A stretch of DNA of 64,000 bases, taken from Saccharibacillus sp. CPCC 101409 (lineage in GTDB: Bacteria; Bacillota; Bacilli; Paenibacillales; Paenibacillaceae). Shown here piece after piece: positions 34,741 through 44,919 of this stretch (within the stretch, counting starts at the first letter, position 1; every line of letters begins with the position of its first letter). The DNA lies in NCBI RefSeq assembly GCF_030518235.1, contig NZ_JAULSA010000001.1, forward strand, positions 186,001 through 250,000. Direction: 5' to 3'. The notes under the pieces were generated by a model that saw nothing but the letters and a program-made list of their open reading frames with translations, searched no databases and had not been told where the DNA came from. The translations under genes and the position numbers were made by a program.

Positions 34741-37545
34741 TTACTCGCCTTTGAGAACCACCGGCTCGGACTTGTTGCCGCTGTAGTCTTCCAGCACGAC
34801 TTCGACTTTCGAAGCCGTCGAGGTGAAGCTCAGGCTTGCTTTGGTGGTGCGGCCGCGGATGATGCGGTCGCGGTCGCCGACGCTGTAAGTCGTCGGGAAC
34901 GAGCGCAGTTTGCCGTCTTCGTAGACGTACAGGTAGCGCCAGTCGCGCGTATTCGGCATCGGCAGATTGAGCGTACTGCCGTTCCACGACCAGTTCTCGG
35001 CATACGGCTCGGCAATCTTGTCGGCGAACGTACCGGCGATCGACACCGGCGTCAGGCCGGCTTTTTCCACCGTCACGATATACTCGTCGCCGTTCACCGG
35101 CACATCCTTGAACACCGCCGTCGTTTGGCCGTGCGGGATGGTCAGCACCGTGTCGATCGGCTGCGGCGTAGTCGTCCGGTTGACCGAACGCAGGCTGACG
35201 GTTGTGTCGCCTTTGACGCTGCGCGGAACGGTCCATTTGACGGTCAGTTCGCCGCTGCCGCTTGCGGAAGCTTTGAGCTGCTCCGGCGCGGTGTTGAGAT
35301 TGAACGGAATTTGAGCCGCTGCGCTTTCGGTTCCGTCCGCGCCGACAGCCGTGACTTTGACGACGCCGGATTTGGCCGGAAGGTCTTTGATATAGAACGT
35401 TTCGTCGTATTTGCCGCCCACGAACACATCGTTCACGTAAACGTTGTACAAATTCACTTCGGAATAATCCTCGTCCAGATTCCAGTTTACGATCATTTCA
35501 TTGCTCGCCGGGTATACATGCTCGATCGCAAGACCCGTGGGAGCGGCGAGAGCCGTCTGCGAAGCGCTTGTCAGCCGCAGTTCGCCGACGTTCATGCGAT
35601 AGTCCTGAATCGCTTTGGCGCCCGGGTCGAACACGAGGCCGAATGCCGCGATCTCACGGCCGGCATAAGCGCTCAAGTCCGCCTGCGTCGTTTTCCAGCC
35701 CTGCGTTTTGCCGCCGCTGCCCGGAATATCCACTTTCACGACTTCGTTCGGGCTGTCTTTGAAGATCAGGCCGAGACGCATCGTCGATGTGTCGCTTTTG
35801 ACGCTTTTGTTATAAGTGACGGCCATGGACGAGTCCCGGGCGACGGACAGATCCGTTTTGTACAGCCGCAGGAAGCTTTCCGCGTCCAGCTTGCCGCGCA
35901 CCGCGAGCGAGCTGCCGCCTTCGTAAGCGCCGACCAGCGGGTGATCGAACCGTCCGCTGCCGCCCGTGTCGTACTGGCGGCCGTAGTCGTAAGCGACGTC
36001 AAGCTTGCCGCCGCTGCCTTCCTGCCACCACTGCCAGGTGACCGGGGTGTCCTGCAGGCTCATATTGGACCATTCTTCGTCGTTGGACACTTTGCCGTTC
36101 ACATAGTAATCCAGGCCGTGTCCGGTATTGAAGTTGGTGTAGAAAGCGTCTCCGTCCACCGCCGAGCGCTCCGCGATCACGGAAGCGATGCCCGGCCAGT
36201 AGCGGTTGTCGGCATACACGTCGGACGCTGTGTTTTGCGCGGAAACGGCCGTGTTCGTCGGATCGACGTTCGGGCCGGACCACCACAGCTGCTCGCGTAC
36301 GTCGGTCATCCATTGGTAGTCGTTCTCGTTGCGGTGCCGGCTCGGCCATCCCTGGCCCATGTCCTCGTCGAGGCCCGCATGCACGAAGTCCGCTCCGAGC
36401 GTCGCGAGACTGGTGCGCAGTTTGCCGGTTGCGTCGAGTTTGTTTTTAAGCGCCGTCCCCTGCACATTTTTGAACCGGTCGCGTCCCGCTTCCAGTCCGG
36501 CAAAGCCGTTTTCAAGCAGACTGTAATCCGTACCGTACTTTGCGTTCCAGTCGTTCAGGAATTTCTCCGCGGCGTCGATCTGGGTCTTGCCCATGCCGTA
36601 GTCGAAGAAGAACGAGTCCGATACCTGCTGTCCGTCTTCGGCGTCGTGCAGAAAAGCGATGTTCTTGTCGCGGAACGTCCGGGCGAACGTGTTCGCGCCG
36701 TTGGATGTATCGAGCGAGTCGTACCACTGGATGTACAATCCGGCCTGTTTCAGCGTTTTGATAAACTCCTGGTAATCCGGGATATCCGCTACGGCAACGT
36801 TCGGCCCGATCTCTTCCTGGTTGACGAAATAGCCGTCGTAGCCGAAATACCGGGCCATCTCGATCAGCTTGTCCGCCACCGGGAAATTTCCGTTTTCGTC
36901 TTTGACGATCATCTGCTTGTACGTCTGCTGGCCGCGGTCGTTATTGGAGAAAAAGATGCCGGCCAGCGATTTTACGCCGTTTTTGTGCGCAGCGTCGGTG
37001 TAGGTCGGATTGGGAATATTGAGCATGCCGAACTCGAACCACTTCTGCTGCCAGTCTTTCTGCGCCAGCTCGTCGTAATATTCGGGCGGCGTATAAGCGG
37101 TCGCGGTGCCGTGCCAGTACGAATAATAATCGATATACTGCCAGAAGCCGAAATGATACTGCGCAAACTTGTTCGTGTAAGGCGCATTTTCGATAAAAGC
37201 GTTTCCATAATCGCCCGCGACATTGATCATCTGCACGTTCGGGTCGAGCTGCGGATTGGCCTGCGTCGCGGCGAGCGGCGCGATTCTCGGCTGAAGCGGC
37301 ACGCGCGAACGCAGCAGTTCCGCGTCCGGATCGCGCTCCGGCGTCCAGTCCAGAATATGGCCGCTGGTGTAACCGTGCACGCTCGGCTGGTTCTCGCCCT
37401 GCGCGCTGTCTCCTTGAAACGGCCAGGTGTCGCCGGCCTGCGCATGCAGCGGGAGTCCCGCCGCGGCGACGGACAGGGCCAGAACGGCCGCCGCCGCTTT
37501 GACGGAAGCTTTGGATGAAGGTTTGCTCTTTTTGCGAGTGGTCAT
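34741..37545 (-). CDS. Secreted endo-beta-N-acetylglucosaminidase, GH85
   Basis: A 934-residue secreted enzyme. A signal peptide (AAAAVLALSVAAAGLPLHAQA) precedes a GH85 TIM barrel (~residues 95-440) with the assisting Asn and catalytic Glu in GYFVNQEEIG (~241-245). GH85 uses the substrate N-acetyl group as nucleophile and cuts the chitobiose core of N-glycans. A carbohydrate-binding-like beta domain (~500-680) and two to three fibronectin/Ig-like domains follow to the end. There is no SLH domain or sortase signal, so it is likely released. A cre-like dyad sits ~55 bp upstream of the start, and GGAGG precedes the ATG. Confidence 0.93.
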   Translation of the reverse strand: MTTRKKSKPSSKASVKAAAAVLALSVAAAGLPLHAQAGDTWPFQGDSAQGENQPSVHGYTSGHILDWTPERDPDAELLRSRVPLQPRIAPLAATQANPQLDPNVQMINVAGDYGNAFIENAPYTNKFAQYHFGFWQYIDYYSYWHGTATAYTPPEYYDELAQKDWQQKWFEFGMLNIPNPTYTDAAHKNGVKSLAGIFFSNNDRGQQTYKQMIVKDENGNFPVADKLIEMARYFGYDGYFVNQEEIGPNVAVADIPDYQEFIKTLKQAGLYIQWYDSLDTSNGANTFARTFRDKNIAFLHDAEDGQQVSDSFFFDYGMGKTQIDAAEKFLNDWNAKYGTDYSLLENGFAGLEAGRDRFKNVQGTALKNKLDATGKLRTSLATLGADFVHAGLDEDMGQGWPSRHRNENDYQWMTDVREQLWWSGPNVDPTNTAVSAQNTASDVYADNRYWPGIASVIAERSAVDGDAFYTNFNTGHGLDYYVNGKVSNDEEWSNMSLQDTPVTWQWWQEGSGGKLDVAYDYGRQYDTGGSGRFDHPLVGAYEGGSSLAVRGKLDAESFLRLYKTDLSVARDSSMAVTYNKSVKSDTSTMRLGLIFKDSPNEVVKVDIPGSGGKTQGWKTTQADLSAYAGREIAAFGLVFDPGAKAIQDYRMNVGELRLTSASQTALAAPTGLAIEHVYPASNEMIVNWNLDEDYSEVNLYNVYVNDVFVGGKYDETFYIKDLPAKSGVVKVTAVGADGTESAAAQIPFNLNTAPEQLKASASGSGELTVKWTVPRSVKGDTTVSLRSVNRTTTPQPIDTVLTIPHGQTTAVFKDVPVNGDEYIVTVEKAGLTPVSIAGTFADKIAEPYAENWSWNGSTLNLPMPNTRDWRYLYVYEDGKLRSFPTTYSVGDRDRIIRGRTTKASLSFTSTASKVEVVLEDYSGNKSEPVVLKGE

Positions 37546-37594
37546 GATGTTCCTCCGTTTCGATTGGAATCTTATTCTCTATTAAGCTATATGA

Positions 37595-37608
37595 TGTAAG
37601 CCTTTACA
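37595..37608. promoter_or_regulatory. cre-like catabolite operator upstream of GH85
   Basis: TGTAAGCCTTTACA matches the CcpA consensus TGWAANCGNTNWCA at all but one position and is nearly symmetric. A CcpA or LacI-family repressor site is likely. Confidence 0.55.
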
Positions 37609-37702
37609 TAAAGAGTTGAAACTAAAGATCCCGTGTTCAAACTAAAGAAAAAGCACAAAGCTTTAAAAACTTCCGCTTTATCTTATAGTTAGAAGGATTC
37701 GA

Positions 37703-38395
37703 TTAAATATGAAGCAGCCTATCGTGCAATTTCTCAGCTTGAGAACAATAGCTTCTTACATAATCCCAATTGTCGAGTATAGCGGGTAAGACTTCTCGGC
37801 TGTACTTAACCTGGTTCTTTTTGGGTTTTCCTTCTTTTCGGGCAATGACTTTAAACGGAGGTTTGGACAGAATATCGTCCGGCTTATGCACACATTCAAT
37901 ATATTTGCCGTCTCCATGATAGTTTCCGGCATGATCGAGGGCTGTTAAAGCCCAAGCTTCTGTATTGTCCGAAGGAATGCAGCATATGATTCGATCTCCA
38001 AAGTGATCAATGTCCAAACTGTTTCTGATTAAGTATTCAAGTTCTGCAACGGTAGATTCTGCTTCGGGGCAAGGCTTTGCGCAGTCTATATCAGGTTCTC
38101 TGGATACATCGGCGTCGAGCTGAATAATCAAAATATCGATCCGCAGAGACTGCAAAAATTCGTTCACACCCATGCTTGAAAGATCCGCAGAAAAACTTCT
38201 GCACCAGGACAAAACGCTTTTCCAACCGTTGCTATGCCTATCGGATGATTTTTGTCCCAAGCCTTCTGTTTCCGAAAGGTTTGGCTGGATAGGCAAAAAA
38301 ATATGAGAGCCCGGAACAATCTTATTAACGATACCGGCAATCACTTGAAAATGTGTTGGGCCTTCTGATACTACACCAATCCTGTACGCATTCAT
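37703..38395 (-). CDS. TOPRIM-like nuclease partner of an AAA ATPase (DUF4276/RloB-like)
   Basis: A 230-residue protein. The N-terminal strand-loop VVSEGPTHFQVI and the later LIIQLDADVS (D-x-D) fit the TOPRIM metal site found in OLD- and RloB-like nucleases. The start ATG at 38395 overlaps the ATPase stop by 4 bases and has GGAGGAG 10 bases upstream, so the pair is coupled. ATPase plus TOPRIM pairs include the PARIS, Gabija-like and AbiL anti-phage systems; which one, if any, is not decidable here. The island is AT-richer than its neighbours, suggesting transfer. The partner gene is interrupted (see 38392-39603). Confidence 0.68.
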   Translation of the reverse strand: MNAYRIGVVSEGPTHFQVIAGIVNKIVPGSHIFLPIQPNLSETEGLGQKSSDRHSNGWKSVLSWCRSFSADLSSMGVNEFLQSLRIDILIIQLDADVSREPDIDCAKPCPEAESTVAELEYLIRNSLDIDHFGDRIICCIPSDNTEAWALTALDHAGNYHGDGKYIECVHKPDDILSKPPFKVIARKEGKPKKNQVKYSREVLPAILDNWDYVRSYCSQAEKLHDRLLHI

Positions 38396-39603
38396 AGATT
38401 GGGAACTCCTCCCAGCATTCCTGTCACCCACAACCTGGATAGACTGTTGTTCGTAGCGAGTAATTTTTCGTCTACAACGACTCTTTCAATTTGGGTATGT
38501 CCGTCTATGTCTCTATCAACCGTAAATAATCTGATTCGGTTATCGTTTAGATTCAAGCCATCCAGCACCAGCGGATTGTGAGTCGTAATAAAACACATTT
38601 TATTATTCTCGATAACTTGTTCGCAGAAAATTCGAGTTAAAGTTCTCGCTAACCGGGGATTCAACGCCTGATCGAAATTATCTATTGCAAACATTTTAGG
38701 TGTTTTACTGTGTAGAGCGAGAGTTAACATAAACAGAACATAAAGAGAACCTTCGCTTGCATCGTAAGGAGTCAACTCATTCCGTCCTTCTCGCATAAAT
38801 CGGTCTGTAAAACGAACCGTTTTGGAAGCGATAGGTACATTCGGGGATACTGTATCTTTCGTCGCTTTTCCTATGGCAATATTTTGAGTCCACTGTAGTA
38901 GCTCCAAAAGATCGTCCAGATCCATATTGCCGAAACTTTCGTTTTCCAAATCCAATAGATCGTCGATGGCTTCCGGTAACCTGCCGCCCAACAAACCGAC
39001 AGGATCTCTTTGAAAAGGATCGGTTTGAACGCCTCTTAGAGTAGTGGTGTTTGGCGTATAGATCGAATAGTCTTTAATCAACTGATATAAATCTTCTGCA
39101 TAACCTGAAGCACCGGAGTTCCCTATTCCCTGAAGAAAGGAAAGGAGGCCCTTATAAGCATCTATTTTGATATCCGGGAAATTTTCCAGTTCATAACGGG
39201 TGGCTCTGGAACGACCGAAAATTTTTTTATTGTTTTTAGTCAGAAGCTCGGAATGATATTCCTATGCAGGTTTGGGGTCATCGATCGGATTGCTGAGGTT
39301 AACTTTATAATCCCAATTTTCGTTTTCTTTTTTCCAAGTTACATTAAATTCGATGGTTAAAGGAGTGCGTGAAGCGCTCTTAAAAGCGGATTTATACAGC
39401 GAAGGAGTTCCTAATCTTACGCCTTTTTGATTAAGAGCAGAATCATCTACTTTTTCTGAAATAGCAGAACTTAAAACGCCCAAAGCTTCTAAAAGAGCAC
39501 TTTTGCCCGTTCCGTTTGCACCAATAAATACATTAATTGCACCAGGTTCGATGGTTATGTCGGAAAGAGTTTTGAAGTTTTTTATATTAAGTCTCATTTC
39601 CAT
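38392..39603 (-). pseudogene. SMC/ABC-type AAA ATPase interrupted by an in-frame TAG
   Basis: One 404-codon frame with a single TAG at 39262-39264 (codon 114). The first part holds Walker A GANGTGKSALLEAL. The second holds a Walker-B-like FAIDNFDQALNP and the H-loop ITTHNPLVLDG. Translation after the TAG continues in the same frame with sensible protein (EYHSELLTKNNKKIFGRS). There is no frameshift and no good restart site just after the stop. Full length would be ~403 residues, normal for AAA_21/AAA_15 ATPases of defence pairs. Either the ATPase is dead, the TAG is read through, or there is a base error. The TOPRIM gene downstream is intact. Confidence 0.8.
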
Positions 39604-39764
39604 TGATTGTTCACTCCAATTTGGATTGGCATTAAATTTTTAGCCCAGGCTTTAGAATCTTAAAATCATGAAATTTATGGCTGATATTTATGTACCAATT
39701 GTATCAAAGTCGCGACTATCGTGATAGTTAAGGATTTCTCTAATCCGAGAACAGGAGAGTATGC

Positions 39765-39797
39765 AAAAAAAGAAAGGCCACCAAAGGTGACCTTTCG
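39765..39797 (-). terminator. Intrinsic terminator of the GH94 gene
   Basis: On the minus strand, GAAAGGTCACC-TTT-GGTGGCCTTTC is followed by a T run. It lies about 40 bp after the stop. Confidence 0.85.
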
Positions 39798-39833
39798 CAA
39801 TGATAGATCATTCGCCAAAATCGATAAAAAATT

Positions 39834-42269
39834 TTAGCCCAGCTCCACAACAACGTCGTGGCTGCTGCCCGCTTCGAATACCGGCAGCACGTTTCCTTCG
39901 ACGGTTTTGCCGTCCACGGCGACGGACTTGACGCCTTTCGATACATGGTTCGGGTTCCGGATCTCGATCTTGTATTCCGCGCCGCGGAACGAGCGGACGA
40001 TGCGGTAACCGTCCCAAGCCTGCGGGATACACGGATCGACGCGCAGGCCGTCGTAATCCGGCTGGATGCCGAGGATCGCCTGGGTGATCGCGACATAGTT
40101 CCAGGCCGCCGTGCCGGTCAGCCAGGAGTTCTTCGCTTCGCCTTCGCGCACGGCGTCGCGGCCGGCGATCATCTGCGAGTAGACGTAAGGCTCCATGCGG
40201 TGCACTTCGCTGATGTCTTCCAGGTAAGCCGGCGCGATCTTGCTGTACGTCTCGAACGCGCGGTCGCCGCGGCCGATGACGGTCTCGGCGATCGTGACCC
40301 ACGGGTTGTTGTGGCAGAAGATGCCGGCGTTTTCTTTGTAGCCCGGCGGATAGGTCGAGATCTCGCCGAGGTTCAGGTAATACTTCGAATAAGCCGGCTG
40401 CTGGAGCATGATGCCGTAATCCGTTTCCAGCCGGTCGCGCACGGAGTTCAGCGCTTTCTCGGCCAGTCCTTCTTCGACGCCGATGCCGGCCATGACGCAG
40501 AAGCCCTGCGGCTCGATAAAGATCTGGCCTTCTTCGTTCTCGCGGCTGCCGATCTTCTCGCCGTGGTAATCGTAAGCGCGCAGGAACCAGTCGCCGTCGA
40601 AACCGTGCTCGATCGTGATCCTGCGCATGTTCTCGATCTCGCGTTCGGCGCGCGCGGCTTCGTCTTCCAGGCCGCGTCTGCGCGCAAGTTCCGCGTAGTC
40701 CGGTCCGGCAAATACGAACAATCCGGCGATAAACACGGATTCCGCCGTTTTGCCGTCCAGGTTGGTCGTCGTCTGGAACGATTCGCCCGGTTCGTTCGAG
40801 AAGCAGTTCAGGTTGAGGCAGTCGTTCCAGTCGGCGCGTCCGATCAGCGGCAGGCCGTGCGGTCCGAGATTGTTCGTCACATGGTCGAACGAGCGCTTGA
40901 GGTGCTCGAACAGCGTCGCGCTGCCCTGGCGTCCGCTGTCGAACGGCACGTCTTCGTCGAGAATGCCGTAATCGCCGGTTTCCTTGATATACGCGGCCGT
41001 GCCGGTAATCAGCCAGAGCGGATCGTCGTTGAAGCCGCTGCCGACTTCGTTGTTGCCCTGCTTGGTGAGCGGCTGGTACTGGTGATACGCGCCGCCGTCG
41101 TCGAACTGCGTGGACGCGATATCGATAATCCGTTCGCGGGCGCGGTCCGGAATCTGGTGCACGAAGCCGAGCAGATCCTGGTTGGAGTCGCGGAAGCCCA
41201 TGCCCCGGCCGATGCCGGATTCGAAATACGACGCGGAGCGCGACATATTGAACGTGACCATGCACTGATACGGGTTCCAGATGTTGACCATCCGGCTGAG
41301 TTTGTCGTCGCTGCTTTGAATCGAATATTTGCCCAGCAGCCCGTCCCAGTAAGACGCCAGATCGGCCAGCGCCTGATCGACCTGTTCATCGGTATCGAAC
41401 GCGGCGATCATGGCTTTGGCCGGCTTTTTGTTGATGACGTCGAGGCTTTCCCATTTCTCTTCCTGCGGGTTCTCGACGTAGCCGAGCATTAAGATGAGGG
41501 ACTGTTCTTCGCCCGGAGCCAGCTCCAGCTGGATGCCGTGCGAAGCGATCGGCGACCAGCCGCTGGCGACGGAGTTGCCGGATTTGCCTTCGGACGCCAC
41601 CTGCGGCGTATCGAGACCGTTGAACGCGCCGAGGAACGCATCGCGGTCGGTATCGAAGCCGTCGATCTTGCGGTTGACGGAATAATACGCGTAGTGGTTG
41701 CGGCGTTCGCGGTATTCGGTTTTATGATAAATGACGGAATCTTCGATTTCGACTTCGCCGATGCTCAGGTTGCGCTGGAAGTTGGTCATGTCGTCGTGCG
41801 CGTTCCAGAGACAGAATTCCAGGTACGAGAACAGCGAAACCCTTTTCGGAGAATCGCCGGTGTTGCCCACGGTCACGCGGTACACCTCGGCGTTGAATCC
41901 GAGCGGAACGAAAGCGAGCTGGTTGACCTTGATGCCGTTACGCTCGCCGGTGATCGACGTATAGCCGAGGCCGTGGCGGCATTCGTAAAAGTCGAGATCG
42001 CGCTTGACCGGCATCCAGCCCGGCGTCCAGTAATCTCCATCGTCATGTACATAGAAGTAACGGCCGCCGTTGTCGAGCGGAACGTTGTTGTACCGGTAGC
42101 GGGTCAGGCGTCTCAGCCGGGCGTCGCGGTAGAACGAATAGCCGCCCGCCGTGTTCGAGATCAGGCCGAAAAATTGCTCGTTGCCCAGATAGTTGATCCA
42201 CGGATAAGGCGTTTTTGGCGTTTGGATGACGTACTCCTTGTTGGCGTCGTCGAAATAACCGAATTTCAT
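39834..42269 (-). CDS. Cellobiose phosphorylase-like GH94 enzyme
   Basis: An 811-residue cytoplasmic enzyme. It has the GH94 layout: N-terminal beta-sandwich (~1-270, beginning [15 protein letters not shown]), helical linker, (alpha/alpha)6 barrel and a small C-terminal beta domain. The general-acid Asp is in [11 protein letters not shown] (~residue 480). It would split cellobiose (or a related beta-glucoside) with phosphate into glucose-1-phosphate and glucose. The ATG at 42269 has AAAGGAG 8 bases upstream; the longer frame runs through the promoter. A good promoter with an overlapping operator lies at 42317-42345, and a terminator follows, so it is monocistronic and probably sugar-regulated. 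Confidence 0.92.
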   Translation of the reverse strand: MKFGYFDDANKEYVIQTPKTPYPWINYLGNEQFFGLISNTAGGYSFYRDARLRRLTRYRYNNVPLDNGGRYFYVHDDGDYWTPGWMPVKRDLDFYECRHGLGYTSITGERNGIKVNQLAFVPLGFNAEVYRVTVGNTGDSPKRVSLFSYLEFCLWNAHDDMTNFQRNLSIGEVEIEDSVIYHKTEYRERRNHYAYYSVNRKIDGFDTDRDAFLGAFNGLDTPQVASEGKSGNSVASGWSPIASHGIQLELAPGEEQSLILMLGYVENPQEEKWESLDVINKKPAKAMIAAFDTDEQVDQALADLASYWDGLLGKYSIQSSDDKLSRMVNIWNPYQCMVTFNMSRSASYFESGIGRGMGFRDSNQDLLGFVHQIPDRARERIIDIASTQFDDGGAYHQYQPLTKQGNNEVGSGFNDDPLWLITGTAAYIKETGDYGILDEDVPFDSGRQGSATLFEHLKRSFDHVTNNLGPHGLPLIGRADWNDCLNLNCFSNEPGESFQTTTNLDGKTAESVFIAGLFVFAGPDYAELARRRGLEDEAARAEREIENMRRITIEHGFDGDWFLRAYDYHGEKIGSRENEEGQIFIEPQGFCVMAGIGVEEGLAEKALNSVRDRLETDYGIMLQQPAYSKYYLNLGEISTYPPGYKENAGIFCHNNPWVTIAETVIGRGDRAFETYSKIAPAYLEDISEVHRMEPYVYSQMIAGRDAVREGEAKNSWLTGTAAWNYVAITQAILGIQPDYDGLRVDPCIPQAWDGYRIVRSFRGAEYKIEIRNPNHVSKGVKSVAVDGKTVEGNVLPVFEAGSSHDVVVELG

Positions 42270-42316
42270 CGTTTGAACTCCTTTCAAATATCGCGCAAAT
42301 GATCGGAAACAAGTAG

Positions 42317-42345
42317 AGTATAATGGGGCTGTAAGCGGTTTACAA
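42317..42345 (-). promoter_or_regulatory. Promoter of the GH94 gene
   Basis: On the minus strand, -35 TTGTAA and -10 TATACT are separated by exactly 17 bases. It lies ~48 bp upstream of the start codon. Confidence 0.7.
42330..42344. promoter_or_regulatory. Sugar-type operator overlapping the GH94 promoter
   Basis: TGTAAGCGGTTTACA is an odd-length dyad of the LacI/CcpA kind and covers the -35 and the spacer. Binding would block RNA polymerase. Confidence 0.65.
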
Positions 42346-42453
42346 TAGGTTGAAGGCAAATGACGCGAAATATTCGGAAATCGTTTTCGGAAAAATGAAA
42401 AAGCCGGTTAAAAAGGAATTTGAGAAAAGATAAGCAGGCGGATTTACATCGTT

Positions 42454-43212
42454 TCATCGGGCGTTACGGACTCCCAGTATGCGTTCGCGCTTACCGTCGC
42501 TCAGGATCAGGACCAGTTCGTCATCGTTAAATGAATAGCCGCGGAACGAATAGGAATTCGATTCTTCGTCCTGTTGTAGAGGAGCTTCGTTAAAAGAGCC
42601 GCCGGTCAAAGTGGAAGTATGCCTGTCGAGCCACATATCCTCAAGCGGAATCTCGATGGTGCGGCTGCCGTTGTCTCCATCCTCCACGGTAAGGCGGGCG
42701 CTTGAAGTCAGGTGAACGGCCTGCCTGGCATGATTGGTGATCGCGAACGAGCAGTTTCCTGAAACGGTTTCCGAGTTTTGACTGCCGCTCGATTTGATCG
42801 TGCATCCCGAGCGATCCGTATCGACGGCGACCGCATATACGCCCGGCGCAATCAGTGTCTGAAAACCGGTCAATATCGCGCCGCAGAGCATGGGAAGAAT
42901 CCAAACCGCGACAAGACCGAACAAAATTCGGTGCCGCCGAAGCGAAGTCCAGTACAGATACAGCGTCCAAATAACGAGAGCGCAGAAGGTCAAACCCGCA
43001 TGGTTGAAGTGTACGCTCCCGGGAAAAGAAACAGATAGCGGCAGCCGCATGGCGAGCAGCGCTTCTTCATACAGCGGACGGACGCCCGGATAGCGCAGTG
43101 ACGACAGCATCAGTAAAAACGCCAGGATCACAGCCAGCCGGAATCGCTTTTTGTCGCGGACCCAGGGCGGCTTTGCGGCAGGACGCCGCCCGGCCGAAGG
43201 TATGGTTTGCAT
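42454..43212 (-). CDS. Membrane protein of unknown function
   Basis: I do not recognise this 252-residue protein. A cytoplasmic N-terminus is followed by three membrane helices (about residues 26-42, 72-90 and 96-118). A ~130-residue C-terminal beta-rich domain is probably outside the cell (CTIKSSGSQNSETVSGNCSF has two Cys that could form a disulphide). AAGGAG precedes the ATG at 43212. It is divergent from the DUF3891 gene and lies ~110 bp upstream of the GH94 promoter region. No operon partner. Confidence 0.7.
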   Translation of the reverse strand: MQTIPSAGRRPAAKPPWVRDKKRFRLAVILAFLLMLSSLRYPGVRPLYEEALLAMRLPLSVSFPGSVHFNHAGLTFCALVIWTLYLYWTSLRRHRILFGLVAVWILPMLCGAILTGFQTLIAPGVYAVAVDTDRSGCTIKSSGSQNSETVSGNCSFAITNHARQAVHLTSSARLTVEDGDNGSRTIEIPLEDMWLDRHTSTLTGGSFNEAPLQQDEESNSYSFRGYSFNDDELVLILSDGKRERILGVRNAR

Positions 43213-43427
43213 CGGGATTCACTCCTTTCAACGGGATCGAAAAGTCGCTGCGGCGATTCAGGCATCTTCTTGATTAACGATTCCCGTAAGCTTTTCGTTA
43301 CGATAAAATGCCGATTCGGTTAATAGAGATTATAGCGGCGCGGCTTCCGCGCCGGGAAGACGAGAGAATATCGCCGGACTCCCGCAGAGACATACGGAGC
43401 ACCGGCTGCAGAAATGGGGAATATGTC

Positions 43428-44219
43428 ATGATCGTACGCGAAACCGACCAATCGTTTGTACTCGTCAAACAGCACGACCACGCCAAATTTTCGGGAGAAG
43501 CCGCCGAGCGTTTCGCGGATAAGTTCTATATGATGGAGCGTGTGGAGAAGTCGCCCGGCATGCCGGAAGTGACGAAGGACGCGATCGTGCTGGGCGTGAC
43601 CGAGCACGATCGCGGCTGGATTCGGCCCGACGACACGGCGGTGTGGGACGACCACCTGCACGCGCCGTATTCGTTTAACGAGTATCCGATGCTGCCCAAA
43701 GTCACTTTTTATCAAATGGGCATCGACGAACTGGAAGAAAAACATCCTTACGCCGCGCTGCTGAGCAGCCTGTACTACAGCGTATTCGAAGATATACAAA
43801 CCTCCGAGCGCGAGGACTGCGTGGCGTTCGTCCATCACGAAGAAGAGCGCCAGCAGCGCATTCGCTCGGCGTATACGGGCGTGCAGGAAGAAACGCTGCT
43901 GCTGCACCGCCAGGTGCTCCAGACGTGCGACGGATTGTCGCTGTACGTCTGCCTGAACGCGCCGGGCATCGGCAAGGAAGACGAGCATCCGTGGTTCAAA
44001 GACGGCGTGCCCGGCTCCGAGCCGTTCGGCGGAGGCGGCCTATTGCAGTTGAGCTGGCAGGACGATCGCACCGTCAAAGCCGACCCGTCGCCGTTCGACC
44101 GCGAATTCACCGCCACGCTGCGCGAGAAGCATGTGCCGAAAGACCGCATCCGCGAAGTCGGCGTCGCAAAGGCTTACGAGGAAGCGGAGTGGACGGAGCG
44201 GGAGATTACATTTGTATAA
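43428..44219 (+). CDS. DUF3891 family protein
   Basis: A 263-residue soluble protein. Conserved-looking blocks are VLVKQHDHAKFSGE near the start, VTEHDRGWI, HAPYSFNEYP and YCVFEDIQ-like LYYSVFEDIQ. The His/Asp-rich pattern (QHDHA, EHDRGW) suggests a metal-dependent HD-like helical fold, but no activity is established. The ATG at 43428 has GGGGA 7 bases upstream; an upstream ATG at 43308 has no ribosome site. Convergent with the stalk-domain protein, sharing the hairpin at 44230-44262. Confidence 0.82.
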   Translation: MIVRETDQSFVLVKQHDHAKFSGEAAERFADKFYMMERVEKSPGMPEVTKDAIVLGVTEHDRGWIRPDDTAVWDDHLHAPYSFNEYPMLPKVTFYQMGIDELEEKHPYAALLSSLYYSVFEDIQTSEREDCVAFVHHEEERQQRIRSAYTGVQEETLLLHRQVLQTCDGLSLYVCLNAPGIGKEDEHPWFKDGVPGSEPFGGGGLLQLSWQDDRTVKADPSPFDREFTATLREKHVPKDRIREVGVAKAYEEAEWTEREITFV

Positions 44220-44229
44220 TCCATAAAAC

Positions 44230-44262
44230 AAAACGGACACCGGCATTCCCGGTGTCCGTTTT
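44230..44262. terminator. Bidirectional terminator
   Basis: AAAACGGACACCGG-CATTC-CCGGTGTCCGTTTT between convergent genes. Confidence 0.87.
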
Positions 44263-44273
44263 ATCGTTCGCTT

Positions 44274-44846
44274 TTACTTAAACGTAATATACACCTGCGT
44301 GGTCGAACTGCGAATACCCGCCAGCGATTCGGCGTACTGGATGCCCAGGAAGTCCAGCTTCTTGTTCCAGGTTTCGCGTTCCGGATCGTCGTAAGCGTCG
44401 CCGTAGCGGTCGAGCACATAAGTCAGCGTATAGATGTCGATCAGCGCTTTGCCGTTCTGCATTTTCGCCCAGGTGGACGGCAGGACAACTTCTCCTTCTT
44501 TGGCCCGGATTTTTTCGCCCGAAAAATTCAGCACCGCCGACCTTCCGCCGTTGGCGACGGAAACCGTTTTGGCTGTGGCATCCCAGCGAATCGCGTCGAC
44601 CTGGCCGGCAAAAATATCTTTGACCGGCACGAATCGGCCCTCGTAGGTCTGTCCGCTCTTGGCCTGCTCCGGCGTGAAATCGCCGCCCAGCCGGTGCAGC
44701 AGCACTTTCTCCGTTCCCGAGAACTGGGACTTCTCCGCCCGGGTCCGCAGCGAATCGGCGGCCTGCGCGCCCGACGTGTCGAAAGCGGTTAACGCAGGCG
44801 TTAGCAGAGCGCCCGCCAGAAGTATTTTACCGATTGAAATTCGCAT
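44274..44846 (-). CDS. Secreted stalk-domain (copper amine oxidase N-like) protein
   Basis: A 190-residue exported protein. A signal peptide (ILLAGALLTPALTAF...AQA/ADS) is followed by a spacer and one stalk-type domain: FVPVKDIFAGQ, IRWDATAKTVSV, SGEKIRAKEGEVVLPSTWAKM. The same kind of domain is fused to the deacetylase at 13.3 kb. The function is unknown; such domains are common wall-associated modules in Paenibacillaceae. AAAGGAG lies 9 bases before the ATG. It is separated from the WYL genes upstream by 73 bp and may or may not be co-transcribed. Confidence 0.8.
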   Translation of the reverse strand: MRISIGKILLAGALLTPALTAFDTSGAQAADSLRTRAEKSQFSGTEKVLLHRLGGDFTPEQAKSGQTYEGRFVPVKDIFAGQVDAIRWDATAKTVSVANGGRSAVLNFSGEKIRAKEGEVVLPSTWAKMQNGKALIDIYTLTYVLDRYGDAYDDPERETWNKKLDFLGIQYAESLAGIRSSTTQVYITFK

Positions 44847-44919
44847 CGAAACAATCTCCTTTCCAAAGTCCGGTAGTCTTATCTGGATGAACGAAAGTCC
44901 GGCCGGAAAAGTTACGGGT

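Noticed and set aside
34564..37518. Long plus-strand ORF opposite GH85
   Set aside because: The minus strand encodes a signal peptide and GH85 motifs; the plus frame has none.
43308..43427. Upstream start for the DUF3891 gene
   Set aside because: No ribosome site at 43308, and the extra 40 residues are Arg-rich and unlike the family start.
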